A stretch of DNA of 64,000 nt from an uncultured Dehalococcoidia bacterium (GTDB taxonomy: Bacteria; Chloroflexota; Dehalococcoidia; Lucifugimonadales; Lucifugimonadaceae): positions 26,146 through 90,145 of the forward strand of contig CAJWWK010000002.1 in assembly GCA_913048295.1 (NCBI GenBank), written 5' to 3'. Position numbers and translations under genes: made by a program. This document shows positions 44,275 to 53,820 of this stretch, piece after piece (position 1 is the stretch's first letter; each line of letters starts with the position of its first letter). Under the pieces are notes generated by a model, which saw nothing but the letters and a program-made list of their open reading frames with translations, was not told the DNA's origin and ran no database searches.

Positions 44275-44390
44275 TGTTCACCTCGAATTTCGACCGTTCG
44301 GTCCGTGCGGTCGACAGCAATAATCAAAAGTTTCCCGCAAGCGTTAGCCCACCGTAACCGGCGAAATACTAGCACCAGAATCGCGGTGCG

Positions 44391-44421
44391 TTGAGACTTA
44401 ATAGCGGCTATTTGCTACGCT
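44391..44421 (+). promoter_or_regulatory. Possible promoter for tRNA-Ala
   Basis: TTGAGA at 44391-44396 and an extended -10 TGC-TACGCT ending at 44421, spacer 19. It lies about 80 bases before the tRNA. The rest of the 44275-44501 gap holds no gene that I can support. Confidence 0.35.
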
Positions 44422-44501
44422 GAGAACGGTCTGAATTCGATCCCGGCGCGGCCGATATCGCTTGTATCAGGCGGAAAACCGAGCAGCGAGGTTCGAGCAG
44501 G

Positions 44502-44577
<76 letters not shown>

Positions 44578-44579
44578 AA

Positions 44580-44759
44580 CGGTACGATAGACAGAACCGC
44601 TGGATCGTGAGATCCAGCGGTTCTTGTTTCAGGCAGGTGATACTCGACTGTCACAGCTCCACCATCGACCTCGATCCGCTCGATGAATGACCGCAGCACA
44701 GTTTTTCTTTGTTGACGATCACGCTGGTCGGGAAATCGACTTGATGCACCCTCACACAA
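44580..44759 (-). pseudogene. C-terminal remnant of a large serine recombinase
   Basis: On the minus strand, [20 protein letters not shown] and then [16 protein letters not shown] strongly resemble the last segment of large serine recombinases (…RSFVERIEVDGDEVTVEYTLP…). The frame runs out into antisense tRNA-Ala ([20 protein letters not shown] is a well-known tRNA translation artefact), so the original stop is lost. Upstream, homology ends where the GMC oxidoreductase gene ends (44752). This is the trace of an integrated element once bordering the tRNA. Confidence 0.6.
44593..44630 (+). terminator. Strong hairpin after tRNA-Ala
   Basis: AGAACCGCTGGATC (44593-44606), loop GTGA, perfect 14-bp complement at 44611-44624, then TGTTTC. 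Position and shape suit an intrinsic terminator for the tRNA, though the U-tract is short. It lies inside the recombinase remnant. Confidence 0.6.
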
Positions 44760-46290
44760 TCAACTCCGCCATCCGCTCGGCCATCGCTATCACTGTCGCG
44801 TTGATATTCGCACGGACGCACGTCGGCATGATCGAGGCATCGATCACCCGCAGCCCATCAACACCCCGCACCGCCCCGAGCTGATCGACGACCGCAAACG
44901 GGTTGGAATCCACGCCCATCGTGTTCGTGCAGGAAATGTGGTGACCGGTCGTCACGTCAGTGCGAATCCAGTCGTCCAGCGCCCCGTCGTCACCAACAAT
45001 ATCTTCGGGCGGCATCAGCATGTCCGTGATGATATCGCCGAACTCAGGTCGCTCGCCGATCACCGCCATCATCCGCACGCCATCCCGCATCCGCGCCAGG
45101 TCACGCGGCTCGCTCATGTAGTTGAAGTCGATCCCCGGCTGATCCCCGATATCGGTCGAAGTCAGCCTGATCTCGCCCCGACTGTCTGCGCTGTTCAGCA
45201 CAAGGTTCATCTGTATCCCGATCGGCACGTTCCTGTCCCCGCCCCGCTCGGGCCGTTCGGTGCCCAGCGACATCATGTACACGATCATGTCGTTGCGGTC
45301 TGGCGAGCCGGTCGCGGTATACCGCAACGCCATCTGTATCCGCCGTTGATCGAAGTTGTACTCGTATCCGGGAGCAGTTCGCCACACCATGAAAACCATC
45401 GGGTGGTCCTGCAGGTTCTGCCCAACGCCCGGCACATCGGCGAGCACACCAATCCCGTGCTCCTCAAGATGCTCGGCCGGCCCGATACCAGAAAGCATCA
45501 GCAATTGCGGCGATACGACGGCTCCTGCCGACAGGATCACCTCGCCCGCGCGCACCTCGAACATCTCTCCACCCGACTCAGCAACTATCCCAACGGCCCG
45601 TCCGCCCTCGATAACGATCCTGTGCACCCGGCTGTCCGCCCTGATAGTCAGGTTCAACCGGTGCCGCGCCCCTGCCAGGTACCCCACCGCCGTGCTGATC
45701 CGAACGCCGTCAACATTGTTAAACGCCAGCGGTCCGACACCCGTCGAATCCGGCAGATTGTGGTCGGGACAATCGGGCAGCCCAATTGCACGGCACGCTG
45801 CGTGAAATGCAATCTGGGCCGGCATACAGTCTTCGCGTTTTGGCCGCACGCAGCTGATCGGCCCGTCCTTGCCGTGAAAATCACCGCCAAAATCGAGATC
45901 GTTCTCCGAGCGCCGAAACGCTGAAAGAAGTTTCTGGTACGACCACTCGTCCAGCCCCGATTCGGCCCACGAGTCGTAGTCCTCCGGCACCCCCCGCAGA
46001 AATATCTGTGCGTTTATCGCCGAAGAACCTCCCGTAGCCCGACCCCTGGGCACGATGACAGGACCGGAAAGATCAGTTCCCCTCGCCCGGTAATCCCAGT
46101 TGTGGAGGTTTGTTTCCATGTCGATCGAACCGCCAACGCCCAGCTTCAACTCCGGCGGCAACGTCTCGATATCCGGGTAGTCAGGCCCCGGCTCCAGCAG
46201 CAACACGCTACGGGTCGGGTCCTCCGACAGCCGGGCCGCCAGCACCCCGCCGGCCGACCCCGCACCAATAATCACCGTGTCGTACATCAA
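44752..46290 (-). CDS. GMC-family FAD oxidoreductase (choline dehydrogenase-like)
   Basis: A 512-residue flavoprotein oxidising alcohols or sugars. FAD binding is at [22 protein letters not shown] with the Glu at [11 protein letters not shown], followed by the GMC signature [19 protein letters not shown], signature two [17 protein letters not shown] and the C-terminal active-site region [13 protein letters not shown] (catalytic His) and [26 protein letters not shown]. No signal peptide. It is followed by a dead recombinase tail and lies just after the GH105-like gene in the same direction. Confidence 0.9.
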   Translation of the reverse strand: MMYDTVIIGAGSAGGVLAARLSEDPTRSVLLLEPGPDYPDIETLPPELKLGVGGSIDMETNLHNWDYRARGTDLSGPVIVPRGRATGGSSAINAQIFLRGVPEDYDSWAESGLDEWSYQKLLSAFRRSENDLDFGGDFHGKDGPISCVRPKREDCMPAQIAFHAACRAIGLPDCPDHNLPDSTGVGPLAFNNVDGVRISTAVGYLAGARHRLNLTIRADSRVHRIVIEGGRAVGIVAESGGEMFEVRAGEVILSAGAVVSPQLLMLSGIGPAEHLEEHGIGVLADVPGVGQNLQDHPMVFMVWRTAPGYEYNFDQRRIQMALRYTATGSPDRNDMIVYMMSLGTERPERGGDRNVPIGIQMNLVLNSADSRGEIRLTSTDIGDQPGIDFNYMSEPRDLARMRDGVRMMAVIGERPEFGDIITDMLMPPEDIVGDDGALDDWIRTDVTTGHHISCTNTMGVDSNPFAVVDQLGAVRGVDGLRVIDASIMPTCVRANINATVIAMAERMAELIV

Positions 46291-46311
46291 TTCGCCAACT
46301 CCCGCTTTTGG

Positions 46312-47286
46312 CTAAACGCCCGCTTCCAGCCGGGCCATCTCGACCGCGAACCACAGCGCCATCGCCCCGCCCCGGTCGTCGAGTCCGTCTGAATAGGGAC
46401 GGTTCACATACGCTTGGATATCCGGCTGCGGCCCCGTACCGCCACATACGTGCTCGATCGCACCGTCCTCGCCAATCCGACTCGACGCCCCGGCCCATAC
46501 CCGCTCCACCACCTTCCTCCAACTGCCATCGAGCCAGCCGAGCCGCAACCCGCGGGCAATCGAGTACCCGATCATCGACGTCGCACTGTGCTCGAGGTAG
46601 GTATCCGGCATGTCCAAAACCTGCCGCCACATCCCCGACTCGTCCTGATGACGTATGAGCCCGTCAAGGTGCTGGACGTGCCTTTCCAGCAACACCGGCC
46701 GCGCCGGGTGACCGGCCGGAAGATACGTCAGCGCCTCGGCAAACCCGAGCGCGGCAAACCCGTTTCCGCGTCCCCAGTAATACGGCGACGCCTTACAGTG
46801 CCACCACAGACCCCCTGGCTGCAACGTGTCAGCCGAAAGCAAGAACTCAGCGAGCAGATCGATGTATGAAGCATCGCCCGTCACACAAAACGCACGCCCG
46901 AGCACGGTCGCGGCAAAGAAAAAATCCTCAGTCCTTATATCGGGGTCAAGCGGCCCTTCAACAACAGTGGGCCCGAACCTGTCGGCTACAGAACGCAGCA
47001 GTTCCACATACGAATCGTCACCGGTCAAATCGGCAAGCTCATCGGCCCAGCAGATGCCTGCGAAGTTGGCTGTCCCGTCGTCGACACCAAAAACCCCCTC
47101 TGGGTCGGCAACATACGGGGCAACGATTTCGGCGATATCAGGCGCAGGATCAGGGCTGTCGGGCAGCAGCTCGTGCAGCCGCAATCGCCCGCTCAGCGCA
47201 ACCCCCTGCGTATACACCACTGGCCGTTCGAGCCGGTGGCCGTAGTGGACCGCCAGGCCCAGCGCCACATCAGCAGGTCTTGCCAT
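46312..47286 (-). CDS. Glycoside hydrolase family 88/105-like unsaturated uronyl hydrolase
   Basis: A 324-residue alpha/alpha-barrel hydrolase of the YteR/YesR type, which removes unsaturated uronic acid from pectin or glycosaminoglycan fragments. Diagnostic segments are EDFFFAATVLGRAF, YYWGRGNGFAALGFAEAL (Trp-Gly-Arg-Gly-Asn), QDESGMWRQVLDMPDTYLEHSATSMI and a late GTGPQPDIQAYVNRPYSDGLDDRGGAMAL. It has no signal peptide, implying intracellular action on imported oligosaccharides. It lies 21 bases upstream of the GMC gene and is probably co-transcribed. Confidence 0.8.
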   Translation of the reverse strand: MARPADVALGLAVHYGHRLERPVVYTQGVALSGRLRLHELLPDSPDPAPDIAEIVAPYVADPEGVFGVDDGTANFAGICWADELADLTGDDSYVELLRSVADRFGPTVVEGPLDPDIRTEDFFFAATVLGRAFCVTGDASYIDLLAEFLLSADTLQPGGLWWHCKASPYYWGRGNGFAALGFAEALTYLPAGHPARPVLLERHVQHLDGLIRHQDESGMWRQVLDMPDTYLEHSATSMIGYSIARGLRLGWLDGSWRKVVERVWAGASSRIGEDGAIEHVCGGTGPQPDIQAYVNRPYSDGLDDRGGAMALWFAVEMARLEAGV

Positions 47287-47466
47287 AAAAACCTCTCGCC
47301 AAGTACCAATTTAAAGTTGAAACCGCAAGGTAACTGAACACCAGGCCCACCGCCATAGCAACGGATCACTGTCAACAAACTATCGTTTATTGCTCAACAC
47401 GCGCGTAAAATCGAATAACATTGCCCCATCCAGTCGAACAATCGCGAACTTGGCAAAAGGGACAGC

Positions 47467-48882
47467 ATGACGACAGCATCGACCACCGATCTCGCACTGA
47501 TGGCACACCTCCTGCGGCGCGCCGGGTTCGGTGCCGACCGCGACCAACTCGAACGCTACGCCGAAAAAAGCTATGAAGACGTCGTCGACGACCTGCTCAA
47601 CCCCGAGCGTTTCGACGAACCAGAAGACGAAGTCCTCAGCCGCTTCTACCCCCACCTCCACGGCAGCACAGACAACCCTGCCGTGTGGAACGGACGCTGG
47701 TTCTACCGCATGGTCAACACCGAGCGGCCGCTCGAAGAGAAAATGACCCTCTTCTGGCACGGCGTCTTCGCCACCGGCTGGACCAAGAGCGAGCACACGC
47801 CGACGATGGTCCAACACATCCAGATGCTGCGCACCAACGGCATGGCGAACTTCAGAACGCTGTTACTCGGCATCTCTCGCGACCCGGCCATGATCTTCTG
47901 GCTCGACAACAACGAAAACCACGGTTCGTCCATCAACGAAAACTACGGGCGGGAAATCCTCGAACTGTTTTCGATGGGCATCGGAAACTACACCGAAGAC
48001 GACATCAAGAACGCCGCCCGCGCCTTCACCGGCTGGACCTACGAGCAGCCCATTCCGCTCTACCCGTACGGCCAGCGCGATGTCGAATTTCTGTTCAGGG
48101 CCGACGACCACGACAACGACGAAAAGACCTTTCTGGGCCACACCGGGAACCTCGATGGCAACGACATCATCGACATCATCGCCACCCAGGAAGCGACCGC
48201 ACGTTTCATCGGCCGCCACCTCTACAACTTCTTTGTCGCCGACGAAGCGCAGGTCCCGGCATGGAGCATCGAACCGCCTGTAGATCCCGCGGCCATCGAC
48301 GATCTCGTAAAGACCTGGATGGACTCCGATGCCGATATCCGCGCCGTACTGCGGACCCTGTTCACCTCCGGCTGGTTCAAGGCGGCCCGGTTCAAACGGG
48401 TCAAATCGCCCACCGAATTCGTGGCAGCAGTCCTCAAGCTCTCGGGCGACTATCGGGAACCAGATACCGATCTCCACAAACTAGAAGGCACGATCGTCGC
48501 CATGGGCCAGAAGCTGATGGACCCCCCGAGCGTCGAAGGCTGGCACACAGGAAAAGAGTGGATCGACGGTGGGACCCTCACCGAGCGCGTCAACTACGCA
48601 ATCAACACGCTGAACGACCACGAAAAACCGGGCGTAAGGGCCATCGTCGACCGCATCAGGTCCGGCGGCGATGCGACAAGTCCCGCACAGTTCGTCGATT
48701 CGTTGCTCGACCTTGTCGGCCCCCTCGAACTCGAATCCGAAACCCGCGACACCCTGCTCGCCCACGCAGAAAAAGATGGCCCGCTCGAATGGGGCAGCGA
48801 CGAATCGGCCAGTGCCAGCACGGAACGAGTTGTACAGCTACTGACTCTCGTCGTCTCGGCCCGCGAGTACCAGTTCAACTGA
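47467..48882 (+). CDS. DUF1800 family protein
   Basis: A 471-residue member of the DUF1800 family, of unknown function. It has LMAHLLRRAGFGADRDQLERY, MTLFWHGVFATGWTKSEH, NENYGREILELFSMGIGNYTEDDI (family hallmark) and LMDPPSVEGWHTGKEWID near the C-terminus. It lacks the signal peptide found in many relatives, so it appears cytoplasmic. Upstream is a 180-base divergent spacer. It is followed by DUF1501, its usual genomic partner. Confidence 0.9.
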   Translation: MTTASTTDLALMAHLLRRAGFGADRDQLERYAEKSYEDVVDDLLNPERFDEPEDEVLSRFYPHLHGSTDNPAVWNGRWFYRMVNTERPLEEKMTLFWHGVFATGWTKSEHTPTMVQHIQMLRTNGMANFRTLLLGISRDPAMIFWLDNNENHGSSINENYGREILELFSMGIGNYTEDDIKNAARAFTGWTYEQPIPLYPYGQRDVEFLFRADDHDNDEKTFLGHTGNLDGNDIIDIIATQEATARFIGRHLYNFFVADEAQVPAWSIEPPVDPAAIDDLVKTWMDSDADIRAVLRTLFTSGWFKAARFKRVKSPTEFVAAVLKLSGDYREPDTDLHKLEGTIVAMGQKLMDPPSVEGWHTGKEWIDGGTLTERVNYAINTLNDHEKPGVRAIVDRIRSGGDATSPAQFVDSLLDLVGPLELESETRDTLLAHAEKDGPLEWGSDESASASTERVVQLLTLVVSAREYQFN

Positions 48883-48958
48883 TTCAAACCGCGCACTGTA
48901 CATCCCTATAAAAACAACAGACAGCCAACACGAAACCAATCACGGAGCCCCCCGGCAA

Positions 48959-50137
48959 ATGACAACCGCTAACGCACGGACCAACGGCAACCAAAACGGA
49001 AAAACCAAAGACCCCGTCATCGTCGTCGTCCAGCTCTCCGGCGGCAACGACTTCATGAACACCGTTATCCCGTTCACCGAAGGCATCTACTACGACAACC
49101 GCCCACTCGTCGGGATCCCGGAAGACAAGGTGCTTCCGTTCACCGACACCCTCGCCTGGCATCCCTCGGCCACAGCCTTCAAGCGAATCTACGAACAGGG
49201 AAAAATGGCAATCGTCCAGGGAGTCGGGACCGAACACGCCAGCCGGTCGCACTTCCGGGCAATGGACATCTGGCACACGTGCGAACCCGAAACCATCGCC
49301 ACTGAAGGCTGGCTGGCAAAAGTCATCCGGCACATCGACCCCGAAAGCTCGAACCCGATCACCGCAGTAAACATGGGCCGCGGCCTGCCGCGCGCACTCG
49401 CCGCGCCCGGCGTGACCGCCACCTCGATCGGCGACCTCGACAACTACGGCCTCATGTCGGGAATCGAGTTGCAGGAGGAACGCGACCGCGACCTACAGAT
49501 TTTCCAGCGCATGTACACACCGGCTATTGGCTCGGGACTTGTCATGGACTACCTGAGCACGACCGGCCGCAGCGTCATTACCGGCGCCGACATGCTCGCC
49601 GCGGCACCCCGGAAGTACAAATCGACCGTCGAGTACGCCGACAACCCGATCGCAAAGTCACTGCGCGACGTGGCACGAGTTCACACGGCAGGGCTCGGCA
49701 CGCGAATCTTCTACACCAACCATGCCGGCTACGATCACCATGCACAGGAGGTCCCCGGCCACGCAAAACTGCTCACGGAACTGACCGTCGCCATCGAAGA
49801 CTTCATGCAGGACCTGCGCGACCACGATGCCGCCGATGAAGTGAACATCCTCGTTTTCACCGAGTTCGGCAGACGGATCAAGGACAACGGATCAGGCACC
49901 GACCACGGCACCGGTGGCGGCGCGTTCCTCATTGGCGAAAACGTCAGGGGCGGCCTCTACTCCGAATACCCCTCGCTGGCCCCGGCCGACTGGGTCTTCG
50001 GCGAAGACATGGACTTCACTATCGACTTCCGGAGCATCTACAGCACGATCCTCAACCAGTGGATGGGAATCGACCCCGTAGACATCGTTGGCGGAACGTT
50101 CGAGCAGTTCAATCCCTACACGAGGACGATGGTCTGA
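48959..50137 (+). CDS. DUF1501 family protein
   Basis: A 392-residue sulfatase-like-fold protein of unknown function. Family motifs include VVVQLSGGNDFMNTVIPF (Gly-Gly-Asn-Asp), EQGKMAIVQGVGTEHASRSHFRAMDIW, FYTNHAGYDHHAQEVPGH and ILVFTEFGRRIKDNGSGTDHGTGGGAF, which carry the conserved Asp/His residues. It has no Tat or Sec signal, although many relatives have a Tat signal. It starts ATG 76 bases after DUF1800 and is followed by an NHL protein. Confidence 0.9.
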   Translation: MTTANARTNGNQNGKTKDPVIVVVQLSGGNDFMNTVIPFTEGIYYDNRPLVGIPEDKVLPFTDTLAWHPSATAFKRIYEQGKMAIVQGVGTEHASRSHFRAMDIWHTCEPETIATEGWLAKVIRHIDPESSNPITAVNMGRGLPRALAAPGVTATSIGDLDNYGLMSGIELQEERDRDLQIFQRMYTPAIGSGLVMDYLSTTGRSVITGADMLAAAPRKYKSTVEYADNPIAKSLRDVARVHTAGLGTRIFYTNHAGYDHHAQEVPGHAKLLTELTVAIEDFMQDLRDHDAADEVNILVFTEFGRRIKDNGSGTDHGTGGGAFLIGENVRGGLYSEYPSLAPADWVFGEDMDFTIDFRSIYSTILNQWMGIDPVDIVGGTFEQFNPYTRTMV

Positions 50138-50183
50138 CCGCCCGGAAACAACAACTTTTTCTCCCAAGCAAAGTGACTGAAAA

Positions 50184-51182
50184 ATGACCAAACCACATGC
50201 CCTGCTCAGGGCGGCATACCCCTACTACGCAACGCTCGGAATGCGCCGGGTCACCACGTCGCCAATGGACATCGTGATCGGAAGCGACCGCGACCTGTAC
50301 GTCCTGAACCGCACCGATGGCGAGGGTGGCCAGATCAGGCTCACAAACTGGGATGACGAGGACCTGGGTGATATCGGTAGCGACTTTATCTGGCCGGTAC
50401 AGATGATCGCCGGACCCGACGACTCGCTGGTCGTTTCCGACGAAGGCAACCACACAATCAGCTTCTGGGCCAAAGACGGCACGAAAATCAACTCGTGGGG
50501 CGAGCACGGTTCGGGCGAGGGAGAACTGAACCGGCCATCCGGAATCGCGTTCGATGCCGACGGCAACCTGCTCGTGGTCGACACCATGAACCACCGCGTC
50601 CAGAAGTTCACCGCTGAAGGCAACTTCATCTCAACTTTCGGCGAACAGGGCTACGGAAACGGCCAGTTCGACATGCCCTGGGGCATCGCTCTCGACCCCG
50701 ACGATGGCAGCATCGTCATCGGCGACTGGCGCAACGACCGCGTCCAGCGGTTCTCGTCAGAAGGTGAGTACATCTCGCAGTTCGGAACCCCTGGCGACGG
50801 TCTGGGCGAGTTGTGCCGACCTGCCGGAGTCGCCATCGACGAGCACGGCGATATATACGTAGCCGACCGTGGGAACCACCGGATTCAACTGTTCGGCCAG
50901 CACGGCAACTTTGTCGATGTTTTCGTCGGCGATGCGGGCCTGTCGACGAGTGGTCGCATCTACATCTCCGCCAACCCGAAGGTCCTGAGATCGCGAGACC
51001 TGATCCCTCTGGTCGAGTTGAAACGCCTTAGAGGCCCGGCATCTGTGAGGGTCGATGGTGACCTGATGTACATCCCCGACTTCGGGGCCCACCGCATCCA
51101 GATCTACCGCAAAGAGGCGTACGAACTGACCGAAGAACAAATCTACGACGCACCGAGTGCGCCATCCCTGTACACGGTTTGA
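50184..51182 (+). CDS. NHL-repeat beta-propeller protein
   Basis: A 332-residue protein with about six NHL repeats. Each repeat has the pattern GxGxGxLxxPxGIAxDxDGxLxVxDxxNHRVQxF. Examples are GEGELNRPSGIAFDADGNLL, GNGQFDMPWGIALDPDDGSI and GLGELCRPAGVAIDEHGDIY. Likely a binding scaffold; no signal peptide is evident and no catalytic motif is seen. It is third in the DUF1800-DUF1501-NHL run. Confidence 0.85.
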   Translation: MTKPHALLRAAYPYYATLGMRRVTTSPMDIVIGSDRDLYVLNRTDGEGGQIRLTNWDDEDLGDIGSDFIWPVQMIAGPDDSLVVSDEGNHTISFWAKDGTKINSWGEHGSGEGELNRPSGIAFDADGNLLVVDTMNHRVQKFTAEGNFISTFGEQGYGNGQFDMPWGIALDPDDGSIVIGDWRNDRVQRFSSEGEYISQFGTPGDGLGELCRPAGVAIDEHGDIYVADRGNHRIQLFGQHGNFVDVFVGDAGLSTSGRIYISANPKVLRSRDLIPLVELKRLRGPASVRVDGDLMYIPDFGAHRIQIYRKEAYELTEEQIYDAPSAPSLYTV

Positions 51183-51240
51183 GCACCTCAGCCGGTCCTG
51201 ACCAGTTCTCCGCAACCGGGTTCAGTACCGGGGCAATGCC

Positions 51241-51579
51241 ATGCCGATGATGTTCGGCTTCGGTGGGCAGCGCAAGCAAATGCTCGAAGCCGAGTTGCAG
51301 CGGTTCATCGAGGAAATGCCGCAACTGGGCATGGAAGCCATGTACCTGATCGGCCCCTTTGCGCGCGGCGAAGTCGACCCCGCAACCGTGCTCGACCTTG
51401 TCGTGGTTCAGGAAACCGACCAGCCCCCGCACCGGCGCGCCGATTTCTGGACTACCCACCTGCGACCCCGAATTGGTGCCAACTTTTACGTCTATACGCG
51501 CGACGAGTTTGAAAACCCACCGGCATCCGACCCGCTCCTCCGCGACGCCTTCACCCACGGAGAAAGGGTCCACGGTTAA
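51241..51579 (+). CDS. Degenerate MNT-type nucleotidyltransferase (antitoxin-like)
   Basis: A 112-residue protein. LIGPFARGEVDPATVLDLVVV matches the MNT nucleotidyltransferase loop (GSxARGxA…SDxDLxV), but the first catalytic Asp is replaced (T-V-L-D). The rest has ANFYVYTRDEF. It is immediately followed by a HEPN gene (6-base gap), the classic antitoxin-toxin order. A loss of AMPylating activity is inferred from the missing Asp. It sits in the same direction as the NHL gene. Confidence 0.65.
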   Translation: MPMMFGFGGQRKQMLEAELQRFIEEMPQLGMEAMYLIGPFARGEVDPATVLDLVVVQETDQPPHRRADFWTTHLRPRIGANFYVYTRDEFENPPASDPLLRDAFTHGERVHG

Positions 51580-51585
51580 GTCCAC

Positions 51586-51990
51586 ATGAACACTCACGAC
51601 CCCGCAGCAAGCTGGCTTGCACAGGCCGAAGCCGATCTCGAGGCAGGCCGCGCGAACGCCGAGCAAAATCGCCACGCACTGGCCTGTTTCCTGGCCCACG
51701 AATCGGCCACGAAAGCCGTCAAAGGCTTCCTCTACCGGCAGGGCGCCGAGATCGTCTGGGGAGAACACCTCTCCGATCTTTGCGAAGACGCAATGGCGTT
51801 CGATCCATCGTTCGATTTCGTAAAGTCAGTCGCAGGCCTGCTCGATAAACATGTTCTGGCGGCACGCAACCCCGACAGTATCGGCGGCGCTGTCCCCGCA
51901 GAAGTCTACGACTCGACCGACTCGCAGCACGCCCTGGAAATAGCCGGCGAAGTTCTCGATTCAGTCCGCCAGAAACTCGCCGCCGACTAG
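51586..51990 (+). CDS. HEPN-domain protein (toxin-like, no RX4-6H motif)
   Basis: A 134-residue all-helical HEPN domain: SWLAQAEADLEAGRANAEQN, ALACFLAHESATKAVKGFLYRQGAE, GEHLSDLCEDA, then KHVLAARNPDSIGGAVPAEV and a last helix HALEIAGEVLDSVRQKL. The usual helix order and R-N/Y-P-D segment are present. An RX4-6H ribonuclease motif is not seen, so toxicity is doubtful. It is paired with the preceding MNT-like gene. Confidence 0.75.
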   Translation: MNTHDPAASWLAQAEADLEAGRANAEQNRHALACFLAHESATKAVKGFLYRQGAEIVWGEHLSDLCEDAMAFDPSFDFVKSVAGLLDKHVLAARNPDSIGGAVPAEVYDSTDSQHALEIAGEVLDSVRQKLAAD

Positions 51991-52044
51991 CCCGTCCTAT
52001 TGTCTGGTTCGCAGTAGCTTCTACCACCAACGCCCGCACCTTGC

Positions 52045-52135
52045 CCTACCTCCCTCCTTCAGGAGGGATTGAGGGCGGGTAGATTGCGACGCGCGACCAA
52101 GTCGTCCGACGACGCCCGGCCCAAAACGCCCCAAA
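52045..52135 (+). repeat. Dispersed G-rich hairpin repeat, long form (copy 6)
   Basis: CTCCCTCCTTCAGGAGGGATTG and then AGGGCGGGTAGATTGC, with a tail CCAAGTCGTCCGACGACGCC and GGCCC shared with the copy at 14862. It lies between the convergent HEPN and Gfo/Idh genes. Confidence 0.7.
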
Positions 52136-52154
52136 CCCTCACACCTAGCCGCCC

Positions 52155-53285
52155 CTAAAGTTCCACCGGCTCCCCGCTAGCCGCCGACTCATACCCCGCC
52201 ATAATCACCTCCACGTGATGAACGGCGTCGCGCGCTGTCACCTCGGGAACGCTCCCCGAATCGATACAGTCGACAAAAGCCTCGATGTCAGCACGCTGCT
52301 CGGTCACATCAAAAGGCAACCACCGGCCTTTCGGCCTCGGCTGCAACTCGCGGGAAGTCGAAGCCCACATCGACATCGGGTCGAACGGGTGCACGGTTGG
52401 AGCGACAAACGGCGGGTCGTCGTTGAACACCTCGATATGCGGCTCCCCTTCGCTGAACGTGGCGATACCCGATGAACCGATCACCGTGACCCGCTGCTGC
52501 CCGCCACGCGGGTGAGATGTCGCACCGATACGACCGGCCGTGACGCTCGCCACCAGCCCGTCTTCCATCGTCAGCACAAGCGCTCCGAAGTCCTCGATCC
52601 CGAGTGACGCATGTTCCTTAAAGAAGTAATTGCCCGTAATACCATAAACCGTTTTCACCCGCTGACCGGTCAACCACACAAGCAGCGAGACCGGGTACAC
52701 GCCCATGTCGAATAACTCCCGCTTGGCCTCAACAAAAGTAAACCTGCCATCGGAAGGTTTTTCCTGCCTCACGGCGTCCTCTGGAACGGTGCCGGGCCTC
52801 CCCTTCGCCATCAACATGTCGCAGTGGACAGCCCGCAATTCGCCCATCTCACCGCTCTCGATCGCCCCCCTTGCCGCACTCGTCCAGCCCGCTGTGACAT
52901 GGGTGAACATCTGGTTCACCACACCCGCGGCGTCAACCGCATCGGCAATCGTCTCAGCGTCCTCAACAGTTCCCGCGAGGGGCTTATCAAGGTATAGGTG
53001 CTTGCCTGCTGCGGCACACAAACTGGCAACCCGTCCGCGCCGTTCGACATCGGCACACATGCACACAATCTGAACGTCGTCGCGTGCCAGCGCCTGTTCG
53101 AGAGGCAGGTACGGCACACCCAGTTCGTTCGCCAGCAAACGGTTCAGCCCCTCCCGGTACTCGGGGAGATCCGGCTCATCGGCAACCGCGATCAACTCGC
53201 AGCGCGGGTCGGCAACGAACGACCGGGCATAACCTTCAAGATGTGTTCGGTTACCGCCGACCGCGACGACTCCATACCTGCCCAT
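52155..53285 (-). CDS. Gfo/Idh/MocA-family oxidoreductase
   Basis: A 376-residue NAD(P)-dependent sugar or inositol dehydrogenase-type protein. The Rossmann start GRYGVVAVGGNRTHLEGYAR is a looser version of GxGxxG, followed by IVCMCADVERRGRVASL and HLYLDKPLAGTVEDAETIAD (the EKP/DKP-type motif). The C-terminal domain has VTVIGSSGIATFSEGEPHI and ends with a conserved His (DAVHHVEVIMAGYES). The substrate is unknown. Its ATG touches the stop of the frameshifted gene upstream. Confidence 0.83.
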   Translation of the reverse strand: MGRYGVVAVGGNRTHLEGYARSFVADPRCELIAVADEPDLPEYREGLNRLLANELGVPYLPLEQALARDDVQIVCMCADVERRGRVASLCAAAGKHLYLDKPLAGTVEDAETIADAVDAAGVVNQMFTHVTAGWTSAARGAIESGEMGELRAVHCDMLMAKGRPGTVPEDAVRQEKPSDGRFTFVEAKRELFDMGVYPVSLLVWLTGQRVKTVYGITGNYFFKEHASLGIEDFGALVLTMEDGLVASVTAGRIGATSHPRGGQQRVTVIGSSGIATFSEGEPHIEVFNDDPPFVAPTVHPFDPMSMWASTSRELQPRPKGRWLPFDVTEQRADIEAFVDCIDSGSVPEVTARDAVHHVEVIMAGYESAASGEPVEL

Positions 53286-53820
53286 CTATTCCGACCAACT
53301 TTCTGGATCGTCGAAATCGGATGGCCCGATCTCGTGGTACAGACTGCCCCGCGACCCCATCAACATCACGTTGCCGCCGGTCGAACCCTGCGCACCGGCG
53401 CTCACGCTCAGGATCGCGCTCTCACCTTTGGGCCATTTCAACGCCGTAACCGTTGGCCTTTCCGAATTTTCACCTGGAACGGGGCCCGAACTGCCCCTCG
53501 AACCGCCGATCGCATAAGCCGAGTCCGGCTTTCCACCAAACCATGCCGCGGCCAATCCTTCGGCTTCCACCTGCAACTGCCGGGCCTCGGCCTCACCGCC
53601 GCGTACATGGACGGTCAACCGCAACGCCGCCGGACGACCGATGCCGCCCCGGTCGATAACGCCCAGTACCACAGATCCAAGCAACTCCCAACTCCAGCGT
53701 CCCAAATATTTTGTCCCCCAACAGTTCGATTGCCCGTATAAACGGCCACGGATCACCATCGTCGCGACCGGCAACCGCCAGAACTAGTATCAGGTCTCGT
53801 CGGCGAGCGTCAAGGCACAT
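53286..53820 (-). pseudogene. Frameshifted hypothetical gene upstream of the Gfo/Idh oxidoreductase
   Basis: An ATG at 53820 opens MCLDARRRDLILVLAVAGRD, then RAIELLGDKIFGTLELG. At about 53690 coding character jumps to another frame, which continues as VVLGVIDRGGIGRPAALRLT, then EARQLQVEAEGLAAAWFGG and VTALKWPKGESAILSVSAGA to the stop at 53286. The C-terminal half ends MLMGSRGSLYHEIGPSDF, similar in style to oxidoreductase C-domains. I do not recognise the family. A single-base error or real inactivation would explain it. The stop is adjacent to the Gfo/Idh start. Confidence 0.45.

Noticed and set aside
44938..45924. Long plus-strand frame opposite the GMC oxidoreductase
   Set aside because: Antisense shadow rich in His/Arg/Pro; the GMC gene is clearly real.
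47685..48911. Second long frame within DUF1800
   Set aside because: Shadow frame dominated by Arg/His; DUF1800 motifs are in the other frame.
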